From contig JAQYVG010000169.1 in NCBI GenBank assembly GCA_030145595.1, positions 1-7,456 of the forward strand: a DNA stretch of 7,456 nt, read 5' to 3'. The notes beneath the pieces were generated by a model, which made no database searches, was not told the origin of the DNA, and saw nothing but the letters and a program-made list of their open reading frames with translations. The stretch comes from Desulfobacterales bacterium (GTDB lineage Bacteria > Desulfobacterota > Desulfobacteria > Desulfobacterales > UBA11574). A program made the translations under genes and the position numbers. Positions 1-5,467 of the stretch are shown here, in pieces; within the stretch, counting starts at the first letter, position 1; the number at the start of each line of letters is the position of its first letter.

Positions 1-76
1 AATGAAAAAATCATTCAAAGGGGTAAAGTTATAATCGAATAGACCCAAGGGTCCCACACGTTTCCCTTTAGCTCGA
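1..76. other. short flank downstream of the zinc-ribbon gene
   Basis: No gene is visible. The only structure is the 12-bp dyad GACCCAAGGGTC at 42-53, lying about 24 bases past the stop of the minus-strand zinc-ribbon gene. It could form only a very short hairpin (GACC/GGTC) and no clear T-run follows it in the minus direction, so I do not call it a terminator. Confidence 0.4.
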
Positions 77-286
77 TCAGCCCGAAAAAGACGGGCCGAC
101 GAGAGGATCAAGCATACCACCCGCCCCGGTATACTCTTCTCGCTGTCTCATGGTGGAGGAAGACATTAGTTTCACCACATCCTTACACTGGCATTCGGGG
201 CATTGGGGGGGCGGATCACTGGAAAACAGCAGGAGTACTTCAAAGCAGTGAGAACAGTCTTTACATTCATATTCGTAAATTGGCAT
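77..286 (-). CDS. FmdB-type small zinc-ribbon protein
   Basis: A 69-residue protein starting MPIYEYECKDC, the hallmark opening of the FmdB / CxxC_CxxC_SSSS putative regulatory family. Two CxxC knuckles, C8-x2-C11 and C29-x2-C32, should bind one zinc ion, and a serine-rich turn (SSST, about residues 42-45) follows as usual. C14 and C34 are extra cysteines next to the knuckles. Family members are small cytoplasmic proteins. The name comes from a gene near formamidase/amidase operons, but a molecular function is generally not established, so none is claimed here. Length is normal for the family; the tail after about residue 50 is low in recognisable motifs. The start is well supported: GGAGGAG lies a few bases upstream of ATG, and a good promoter sits about 80 bases upstream. 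It appears monocistronic. Confidence 0.88.
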   Translation of the reverse strand: MPIYEYECKDCSHCFEVLLLFSSDPPPQCPECQCKDVVKLMSSSTMRQREEYTGAGGMLDPLVGPSFSG

Positions 287-319
287 TAGCTCCTCCGCAA
301 AAAAAATACAGGTGAATAA

Positions 320-425
320 TCAATTATATATTTTGTGACTGCCTACAATTCCTACAAGCCGGTTTTATAACACTAGTACCTAAATTTAGTCAATTTATAT
401 ATTTATGGGCGCCCCCAATTCCTAC
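320..425. repeat. two imperfect 36-bp direct repeats flanking the promoter
   Basis: Copies at 320-355 and 390-425 both start TCAATT, continue with ATATATTT and end AATTCCTAC. The middles differ; by hand about 29 of 38 aligned positions match, with gaps. They are offset by exactly 70 bp. The second copy contains the perfect 8-bp palindrome GGGCGCCC at 407-414 and overlaps the -35 element of the leftward promoter. The first occupies the presumed start of the transcript. They may be paired operator sites or simply an old duplication; no protein is known to bind them. Confidence 0.5.
364..393 (-). promoter_or_regulatory. sigma-70-type promoter for the zinc-ribbon gene
   Basis: Read on the minus strand: TTGACT at 393-388, an 18-base spacer, then TATAAA at 369-364, preceded by TGT, which gives an extended -10 (TGn). 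Transcription would begin near 357, leaving a leader of about 70 bases before the ATG at 286. One copy of an imperfect repeat overlaps the -35 side and the other lies in the leader. Confidence 0.5.
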
Positions 426-708
426 GTAACCTCTATTGACGCAAAAAAAGAAACGCGTAAATTCAACCCCACACAAGCAAACTAAATCAGTCAAGAGCAG
501 ACTTGACCACTAATCTATAATACGAAATGCTCGACAGCTTTTTTATGGATATTTTGTTTTTGAAACCGATTAGGGTGAGCTTAAAGTCTTCATCCCGGTC
601 CAAAATCTTTCTTGCCGGTGTGAGAAAAAATGAGCTGTGAGTACCGGATGCGGCCGACTAATCAGATGAACCATAATTTTTCCATGCTCTATCCACTGAT
701 CTGCGGGG
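426..708. other. intergenic stretch, no gene seen
   Basis: No credible reading frame. It holds one perfect 6-bp inverted repeat, GTCAAG (490-495) and CTTGAC (502-507), with a 6-base loop and no T-run on either side. It is therefore not a convincing terminator for the HDOD gene that ends at 709. A tRNA D-arm-like string on the minus strand (699-685) does not extend into a cloverleaf. Confidence 0.45.
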
Positions 709-2046
709 TTACGTCAAGAGGCCTGTTAACTCGTTCATATATCCTGACACCTTTTGTTTAAATTCATCTATCATTACAGCGTTCAATCCTAAGCTCCGGG
801 CAGATTCAGTATCTTCTAAATCTATCTCTTCCGGCTGGATCTCTTCTTGATCGCTCATACAAAAACCCATTGATTTCACCATCAGGTTGCCGAAGTGAAC
901 CATCAATAGATCTTTCGAGAGATAATCAGCGGCCTTCAGGTTGTTGTGATAGGACGCAGCTCTGACAAAATTTTCCGAAAATTTCCACTTTTTCAGGAGT
1001 GCCGCTCCGAACTTGCCATGATGTGTATTAATTGTATGTAATAATTCTGAACTCTCAATATTATCTCCGATCTTATTGCTCTTCTGCAGCTCACCGATAA
1101 TCTGCAATAGAAGTAATTTGCCGATATCATGCAGTAAGCCGAGGGTAAAGGCATCAACTTCCAGACCAAGAGCTAAGGATTCATCGAGGATTTGTGAGGC
1201 ATAGGCGCACGCCAGGGAATGTTCCCACAGTCTTTCTAAGAGTCTTAAGAATTTTTTGTTCTCGGTGGCATAAAGGGATCGGTTGCAAATCGTATCCACA
1301 TATCTTTTAGTGTCCGTAAGTCCCAAGCGGTTGACGGCCTGGCGAAGGTTTTTATTTTCCGCTACACCCCGATAATAGACAGAGTTGGATACGCTGATAA
1401 GCTTGGAAGAAATCGCCATATCTTGCTTGAGAAGTTTACCAATTTCTCGTATATTTGCGCCTTTATTCATCATTTCCTGAAATTTGACGCCCAACTGGGG
1501 GAGCGTAGGCAGTTCGATTTTTCCGCGCTTAAAGACGAAAATAATCTCATCAAGGATCTTTTCCTTCACTTCATGCGGTTTTGTCTCCGGATAAGATTCT
1601 CCATCCTGTCTATCCTTCTGCTCGCTTCCTGCCTTTTCCAGCTCTTCTACACGCAGTTGCAAGCTAAGAACATTCTGTTTTAGCTGTTCTTTTTCCTGAA
1701 CTTGAGATAGAGTATTATTTACAATTAATCCGAGCAGCTTTTGATAATCGGGGACTTTAGGGATAAAGCGAATGCCGATTTCCATGATGTCAACCATAAC
1801 CTGGGTATCGCCAGGAGGTGCGATCATCAGAACCGGCGGGTGTGGATTTTTTAAAAGACCCTTAAAATACTCCAGACCATATTTCGCATAGAAGCTATGA
1901 TCTAAAATAACCATTGCGGACGCATTTAGAATGGCTCTGAGCCTATTAGAAGATTCGATAATAGCGACTTTCTGTTCTTTAGAAAAAATTTCGCTTATCT
2001 TTTTGGCTTCATCGCTGTCTGTGCTTACAATAAAAACTGGTTTCAT
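709..2046 (-). CDS. HDOD-domain signalling protein with degenerate receiver domain
   Basis: 445 residues. Residues 1-110 look like a response-regulator receiver fold that has drifted. It has D10 and D12 near strand 1, a single D49 at the phospho-acceptor place (MVILDH) and K97 (FIPKVPD), but it lacks the usual DD pair and the T/S-A and K-P motifs. Residues 113-150 are Gln/Glu/Lys/Leu-rich and likely a coiled coil. The HDOD domain runs from about 173 (GKIELPTLPQ) to 385, with H276 (LWEHSL), H306-D307 (LLHDIGK), H342-H343 (THHGKFGAALLKKW) and H367. HDOD proteins are cytoplasmic signalling or regulatory factors whose biochemical output is generally unknown. It is a clear paralogue of the divergent gene at 2512: LWEHSLA, HDIG and VYYRGV/PVYRGV are shared. 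The ATG is preceded by AAGGGA, and a near-consensus promoter lies 50-80 bases upstream. Whether D49 is phosphorylated is uncertain. Confidence 0.88.
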   Translation of the reverse strand: MKPVFIVSTDSDEAKKISEIFSKEQKVAIIESSNRLRAILNASAMVILDHSFYAKYGLEYFKGLLKNPHPPVLMIAPPGDTQVMVDIMEIGIRFIPKVPDYQKLLGLIVNNTLSQVQEKEQLKQNVLSLQLRVEELEKAGSEQKDRQDGESYPETKPHEVKEKILDEIIFVFKRGKIELPTLPQLGVKFQEMMNKGANIREIGKLLKQDMAISSKLISVSNSVYYRGVAENKNLRQAVNRLGLTDTKRYVDTICNRSLYATENKKFLRLLERLWEHSLACAYASQILDESLALGLEVDAFTLGLLHDIGKLLLLQIIGELQKSNKIGDNIESSELLHTINTHHGKFGAALLKKWKFSENFVRAASYHNNLKAADYLSKDLLMVHFGNLMVKSMGFCMSDQEEIQPEEIDLEDTESARSLGLNAVMIDEFKQKVSGYMNELTGLLT

Positions 2047-2074
2047 GAAACATCCCTTTCCGGGTTAATCAAAA

Positions 2075-2089
2075 ACGCAGAATTTGCGT
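2075..2089 (-). promoter_or_regulatory. small stem-loop at the 5' end of the leftward HDOD mRNA
   Basis: ACGCA, a 5-base loop, then TGCGT form a perfect 5-bp stem. On the minus strand it lies about 2-17 bases after the predicted transcription start (near 2091) and is followed by TTTTT. It could be an mRNA-stabilising hairpin, a weak attenuator or a dyad operator. The stem is too short for a confident call. Confidence 0.25.
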
Positions 2090-2097
2090 CAAAATAA

Positions 2098-2126
2098 ATT
2101 ATATGATACCAGAAAGATACTGGCAA
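2098..2126 (-). promoter_or_regulatory. promoter of the leftward HDOD gene
   Basis: On the minus strand: TTGCCA (2126-2121), an exact 17-base spacer, and a perfect TATAAT (2103-2098). The spacer and -35 edge hold a tandem motif, CCAGTATC then CTGGTATC, 11 bp apart, which could be read by a regulator on one face of the helix. Predicted start is near 2091, giving a leader of about 45 bases. Confidence 0.65.
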
Positions 2127-2152
2127 CTATTTTATAGTCGTTGATAATTACC

Positions 2153-2172
2153 GGGGATGGCAAGATATCCCC
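2153..2172. repeat. inverted repeat in the divergent control region
   Basis: GGGGAT (2153-2158) pairs with ATCCCC (2167-2172) across an 8-base loop. The CCCC arm could pair instead with GGGG at 2182-2185 downstream, and AATAATTTTT follows, so two exclusive hairpins are possible on the plus strand. No rightward transcript is known to cross this point, so the role is open. Confidence 0.3.
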
Positions 2173-2240
2173 AAAAGGGACGGGGAATAATTTTTAAGAT
2201 ATGTTATTGTGATATCATAGTTTTTGTGGATACAGATACT

Positions 2241-2281
2241 TGCAAGGCATCAAAGGGCTGGCGATCCTTGTGCAAGGTATC
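2241..2281. repeat. paired 11-bp motifs, candidate regulator sites
   Basis: TGCAAGGCATC at 2241-2251 and TGCAAGGTATC at 2271-2281 match at 10 of 11 positions and sit exactly 30 bp apart, close to three helical turns. The second copy is part of the dyad CCTTG-TG-CAAGG (2266-2277). They lie 80-120 bp upstream of the rightward promoter and more than 110 bp from the leftward one, a plausible place for an activator. No known consensus is recognised. Confidence 0.3.
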
Positions 2282-2363
2282 GAGTACCCGTATTTTCCTG
2301 AAATTACAATCTATTCCTCAAGCACACTAATTCCGTTAAATCATTCCAATAAACCAATATAAT

Positions 2364-2392
2364 TTGACATGTAGTTTTAAATTAAAGATAAT
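2364..2392 (+). promoter_or_regulatory. promoter of the rightward receiver-HDOD gene
   Basis: A perfect TTGACA (2364-2369), a 17-base spacer and GATAAT (2387-2392, five of six consensus bases) form a strong sigma-70-type promoter in AT-rich DNA. Predicted start is near 2399, which leaves a leader of about 113 bases before the preferred ATG at 2512. That leader holds a short reading frame and an inverted repeat. Confidence 0.65.
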
Positions 2393-2462
2393 ATTTTAAT
2401 ACACTCTCTTTTCTATACATCTCTTGGTATTCTGAAAGCTGTACTGGCTAAATGGAGATACG

Positions 2463-2534
2463 ATGTATGGAAATGAGCTTCATCGTTTAGGGGTTTATGC
2501 AAGGGGTAAAGATGAAAGTACTGATTGTGGATGA
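2463..2534 (+). CDS. possible 23-codon upstream ORF (leader peptide)
   Basis: ATG at 2463 is preceded by TGGAG (2453-2457) at a good 5-base distance. The frame runs 23 codons (begins MYGNELHRLG, ends DCG) to a TGA at 2532-2534, which lies inside the start of the receiver-HDOD gene in another frame. Ribosomes ending here would finish 20 bases past the HDOD start, so translation of the two could be coupled. The perfect 6-bp inverted repeat ACGATG (2460-2465) / CATCGT (2481-2486) would fold over this ATG. The peptide has no recognised motif, and the frame may be chance. Confidence 0.22.
   Translation: MYGNELHRLGVYARGKDESTDCG
2501..2506 (+). promoter_or_regulatory. ribosome binding site that decides the start at 2512
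   Basis: AAGGGG lies 5 bases before the ATG at 2512. An in-frame ATG at 2497 would lie only 3 bases from the preceding TAGGGG, which is too close, and would add five residues (MQGVK) ahead of the normal receiver opening MKVLIVDDQ. The start at 2512 is therefore preferred. Confidence 0.6.
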
Positions 2535-3765
2535 CCAGTATGTAAGTATAAAAAAGATTCAAAAGATCATGGAGGGGTTTTGTGAATGTGAAGCCGTTGA
2601 TAACGGACAAGCTGCTGTAGATGCCTATAAAAAAGCTTGGGAAGACTCAGCCCCCTATGACCTGATAACTTTGGATATTTCCATGCCGGGAATGGACGGT
2701 ACGGAAGTGCTGTATACTATCAGAGCGTTGGAGAAAGAAAAAAATATTCCAAAAGAGAAACGGGTAAAAATATTGATGGTAACCGCTTCCTCAGACACAG
2801 ATACGGTTATTACCTGTATCCAGGCCGGGTGTGATGATTACCTTGTTAAGCCGATAAACAGAGAAATAATTTCCAAAAAACTTGAACAATTTGGCTTAAC
2901 TGTCTCCAAAGGGAGCGAAGATGAAGAGACGGTGCGCAAAATGATTGCAACGACCGTAGAGAGCTTTAAGGCGGGCAAACTTGATTTGCCGTCCATGCCT
3001 CAGGTCGTTCAGGAAATACAGAATATAATGAACAAACCGACATCGGGCGTTGCGGAGCTGACTCAGGTCATTGAGAAAGACGCCTCAATATCCGTTAAAT
3101 TGATAACTACAGCCAATTCTCCCGTTTACAGGGGGGTCGATAAAATCCAAAGTGTAAGCATGGCGATATCCAGAATAGGCCTTAAGGAATGCCAGAACAT
3201 TGTTTCTGCCATTGCCAATAAGGACCTTTATGAGACCAAGAACGAACAATTCAAAAAATTGATGGATAAACTCTGGGAGCACTCTCTGGCGTCCGCTTAT
3301 GGTGCCAAGATTATATCTAAAAAGGTGTCTCCGAAGGATATGGAAAAAGCGTTTATGAGCGGTCTTGTACATGACATCGGCAGTGTCCTGCTTCTTAAGA
3401 GTTTGGGTGAAATTGTTTCCCCAAAGACTACGTTTGATGAAGCTGATTTAATAAACAGCATTTACGAAGTTCACACAAGCTTCGGCGCTACTCTTCTTGA
3501 TGAATGGGAGTTTTCTCAGGATTTTGTCAAAATTGCCAAACTGCATGAGTGGACGAAATTTGATCCGGAAACAGAAAAAGATGTTTTAATCGCAAACCTT
3601 GCAGATAACTTGGCGCACAAAATAGGTTATGGATTCTTTGATAAAGGTGAAATCGACTTGCCGGGCCTTGATTCAGTAAAACTACTGGAAATTGACCCTG
3701 ATGTCCTTGATAAAATCGGTGAAGAGGTAAAAACGCTGATGGAGGAATCGATAGGTGCCTTTTAA
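2512..3765 (+). CDS. response regulator with HDOD output domain
   Basis: 417 residues from the preferred start. Residues 1-130 form a canonical receiver: acidic pair D7-D8 (LIVDDQ), phospho-acceptor D55 (TLDISMPGMDG), T91 (MVTAS) and K113 (YLVKPI). All switch residues are present, so phosphorylation by a histidine kinase is likely; no kinase gene is in the window. The HDOD domain runs from about 155 (GKLDLPSMPQ) to 380, with H257 (LWEHSL), H287-D288 (LVHDIGS), H321, H345 and D365 (LADNL). Such receiver-HDOD proteins are cytoplasmic signalling proteins; their output activity is unknown. It is divergent from, and paralogous to, the gene ending at 709. Unlike that paralogue it keeps the full receiver and the late aspartate. 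There is no obvious terminator after the stop. Confidence 0.92.
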   Translation: MKVLIVDDQYVSIKKIQKIMEGFCECEAVDNGQAAVDAYKKAWEDSAPYDLITLDISMPGMDGTEVLYTIRALEKEKNIPKEKRVKILMVTASSDTDTVITCIQAGCDDYLVKPINREIISKKLEQFGLTVSKGSEDEETVRKMIATTVESFKAGKLDLPSMPQVVQEIQNIMNKPTSGVAELTQVIEKDASISVKLITTANSPVYRGVDKIQSVSMAISRIGLKECQNIVSAIANKDLYETKNEQFKKLMDKLWEHSLASAYGAKIISKKVSPKDMEKAFMSGLVHDIGSVLLLKSLGEIVSPKTTFDEADLINSIYEVHTSFGATLLDEWEFSQDFVKIAKLHEWTKFDPETEKDVLIANLADNLAHKIGYGFFDKGEIDLPGLDSVKLLEIDPDVLDKIGEEVKTLMEESIGAF

Positions 3766-4063
3766 AGTTTTTGTCTGATTGTCGTCGATTGCACAGAACA
3801 CACATGTATTATCGAGGTGGAGATTGTAAAGGGGCTAACTGGCTGGGGATATGGTTTGTATGTCTTTAAAAATCAGCAACTTATGATATATATCTTTTTT
3901 GCAAAGTATCCCAAATATGATTTCGGTTTAAATCGTCAATGATAATATATTGTGCCCGCCAAGGTACAAAGCATTTTTTGTTTTTTAACGCTTTCTGCAA
4001 TCCATCCATCTATTAATCACGATTGATCGGCTGTTATTTCCTTTTTCGAAAGAGAATTTAATT
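3766..4063. other. intergenic stretch, no gene seen
   Basis: AT-rich, with no convincing reading frame or strong terminator. T-rich runs at about 3895-3901 and 3974-3986 lack a stable stem before them, and the self-complementary GATATATATC just before the first run is too tight to fold. I could not assign a promoter for the gene at 4064 with confidence. Confidence 0.4.
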
Positions 4064-4519
4064 ATGTCGCAAAAACTTGTAAATAAAATGAAAAAGATGC
4101 CGGGGAAAGCTATCAAACACCTGGCTAAAACACAACAGAACCTTGAAGACCGCGGACAGATCTGGGTGGACGAGCATGGCGCAAAGCTGCTTATAAAGAT
4201 CTTTGGTGAAGAAAGCCTGAAAGCTCGCGGGGAAAATCTCAAAAAAGAGCTTGTAAAAGGACTTACCAAGGTAAAAGACGGTCTTGCAAAAGAGACCAAA
4301 GAGAACAAGGAGATGCTCAACATCTACTATCGCCACACCCGTGGGGAGGCAACCAGCGAAGAGATGGACAAGGCCAACGAGCAATTCAGGAACTTAATGA
4401 AAACACTCGGGATGGGCACTCTGCTCTTGATCCCTTTGAGTCCCATTACAATTCCTACATTCGTCAAGCTCGGAAAGCTATTCGATATAGATATATTGCC
4501 TCATTGGTCAAAAGAATAA
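4064..4519 (+). CDS. small LETM1-like membrane protein
   Basis: 151 residues with no signal peptide. Residues 1-108 are strongly charged and helical-looking (many Lys/Glu, e.g. ENLKKELVKG), followed by one hydrophobic segment at about 113-137 and a short C-terminus. That segment and what follows (IPLSPITIPTFVKLGKLF, then DIDILPHW) match the core of the LETM1 ribosome-binding-like domain. Proline 124 and proline 131 are seven residues apart, K135-L136 falls four residues after the second proline, and LP-x-aromatic closes the motif, as in the LETM1 pattern VPFMEFLLPVFLKLF...LPSTF. In mitochondria LETM1 is an inner-membrane protein linked to cation/proton exchange and ribosome binding; the bacterial role is unknown. 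Here the domain is almost the whole protein. AAGAG lies 9 bases before ATG. A QueG-like gene follows after 66 bases, possibly co-transcribed. The family call rests on motif memory, not a search. Confidence 0.68.
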   Translation: MSQKLVNKMKKMPGKAIKHLAKTQQNLEDRGQIWVDEHGAKLLIKIFGEESLKARGENLKKELVKGLTKVKDGLAKETKENKEMLNIYYRHTRGEATSEEMDKANEQFRNLMKTLGMGTLLLIPLSPITIPTFVKLGKLFDIDILPHWSKE

Positions 4520-4537
4520 AATCGTGTTACGATTTTA
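4517..4537 (+). terminator. weak hairpin at the stop codon of the LETM1-like gene
   Basis: TAAAATCGT, loop GTT, ACGATTTTA: a perfect 9-bp stem that includes the stop codon itself. It is AT-rich and has only the TTTT of its own arm rather than a following T-run. It may be a weak terminator or a processing hairpin between this gene and the one at 4586. Confidence 0.35.
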
Positions 4538-4570
4538 TGAGATAGATCCTTAAAGCTTGCTGTTGCAGTT

Positions 4571-4578
4571 AAAGGAGG
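4571..4578 (+). promoter_or_regulatory. strong Shine-Dalgarno fixing a GTG start
   Basis: AAAGGAGG lies 7 bases before GTG at 4586, an ideal spacing. No in-frame ATG lies near this site, so GTG is taken as the start of the iron-sulfur protein gene. Confidence 0.75.
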
Positions 4579-4585
4579 ACTGCCC

Positions 4586-5467
4586 GTGGATACAAAACAT
4601 AGTGAAAAACCTTCCGCCGAATGGTTGACCGGGGTGATAACGAATTTCGTCGCTGCTTCCCCTTTGAACGGTGTTGACGCGCCTTTAGGGGAAAAGATGT
4701 GGGATGTTCCCCTGGTTGGCTTTTCACGAGGAGACGATCCTGTCTATCAGGAGTACAAAAGCCACATCGGCTCTTTTTTCTGGACTCCGCAGGAAATCTT
4801 TAAGCTAACTTTTCCTGATCTGGAGCCGGCTCCGCAGGATCTAATTGTTATCAGTTGGATTCTGCCCCAAACCAGGGCCACCAAGGATGAAAACGCGGCC
4901 CAGAAAGTTTACCCATCCAGACGATGGGTAATCACGCGTGACTCTGGTGAAAAATTCAATGTAACATTACGCCGGCATGTGGTTGAGACCCTGATGCAAA
5001 CAGGTATATTGGCAGTGGCACCCATGCTGTCGCCGCATTGGTCTCGACAAACTTCCCAGCGCTATGGCTTTGCCTCCAACTGGTCGGAGCGCCATGCCGC
5101 ACATGCCGGCGGGTTAGGAACCTTTGGGCTCTGCGATGGCCTGATAACGCCTTTGGGCAAAGCTGTCCGCGCCGGTTCGGTAGTGGCAAAACTGACAATC
5201 CCTGCAACTCCCCGGCCTTATCAAAATCATCAGGAATATTGTCTTTTCTACAGCCATGGCACTTGTCAGGAATGCGTGCAGCGCTGTCCGGTGAACGCCT
5301 TGAGTTCCAGTGGACACGATAAGGATAGATGCAATCAGTACCTGAGAAGTATTCGTAAATATATACTGGAGAATTACAGCATTGATATGAATGGCTGCTG
5401 TGGGCTTTGCCAGGTGGGAGTGCCCTGTGAATCCCAAATCCCCTCTATTTCGGCTCAATCAGGGTGA
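4586..5467 (+). CDS. QueG / reductive-dehalogenase-like 4Fe-4S protein
   Basis: 293 residues, GTG start. The central part reads AGGLGTFGLCDGLITPLGKA (about 174-193), followed by VRAGSVVAKL. This is the glycine-rich region typical of the epoxyqueuosine reductase (QueG) and reductive dehalogenase superfamily, which is cobalamin-linked in characterised members. The C-terminal part is a two-cluster ferredoxin-like domain: C219, then C227-x2-C230-x3-C234-P, C249, and C271-C272-x2-C275-x5-C281. This gives enough cysteines for two 4Fe-4S clusters, although the first knuckle is not the full C-x2-C-x2-C-x3-C (H224 stands where the first cysteine would be). There is no Tat signal or membrane segment, so it should be a cytoplasmic redox protein. 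It is shorter than typical QueG and lacks its C-terminal repeats, so true epoxyqueuosine reductase activity is doubtful; substrate unknown. It ends directly against the convergent PilZ-like gene. Confidence 0.8.
   Translation: MDTKHSEKPSAEWLTGVITNFVAASPLNGVDAPLGEKMWDVPLVGFSRGDDPVYQEYKSHIGSFFWTPQEIFKLTFPDLEPAPQDLIVISWILPQTRATKDENAAQKVYPSRRWVITRDSGEKFNVTLRRHVVETLMQTGILAVAPMLSPHWSRQTSQRYGFASNWSERHAAHAGGLGTFGLCDGLITPLGKAVRAGSVVAKLTIPATPRPYQNHQEYCLFYSHGTCQECVQRCPVNALSSSGHDKDRCNQYLRSIRKYILENYSIDMNGCCGLCQVGVPCESQIPSISAQSG

Noticed and set aside
685..699. Minus-strand string TCAGTGGATAGAGCA resembling a tRNA D-arm, a possible tRNA remnant or attachment site
   Set aside because: The flanking bases give no acceptor, anticodon or T-arm pairing, and there is no integrase or second copy nearby.
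1423..1683. 86-codon plus-strand frame inside the leftward HDOD gene
   Set aside because: Antisense to a well-supported gene, no ribosome site or family resemblance; a shadow frame.
2413..2610. 65-codon minus-strand frame across the control region and the start of the receiver-HDOD gene
   Set aside because: Lies antisense to a strong promoter leader and gene start, with no recognisable protein features.
3085..3805. Minus-strand frames opposite the HDOD domain (3085-3372 and 3527-3805)
   Set aside because: Low-complexity translations opposite a conserved domain; shadows.
3968..3996. T-rich stretch between AAAGC and GCTTT as a terminator of the receiver-HDOD gene
   Set aside because: The stem is only 5 bp with a loop of about 19 T-rich bases and it lies about 200 bp past the stop.
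3985..4384. Two minus-strand frames opposite the LETM1-like gene, one hydrophobic
   Set aside because: Composition follows from the Lys/Glu-rich sense strand, which reads as Phe/Leu/Ser antisense; the sense protein has the family motif and a ribosome site.
4446..4462. String ACAATTCCTACA matching part of the repeat near 345-356
   Set aside because: It lies within conserved codons of the LETM1-like motif, so the 12-base match is most likely chance.
4956..5458. Frames on both strands overlapping the iron-sulfur protein gene
   Set aside because: The GTG-started gene explains the region with conserved cysteine motifs; the alternatives lack any motif.
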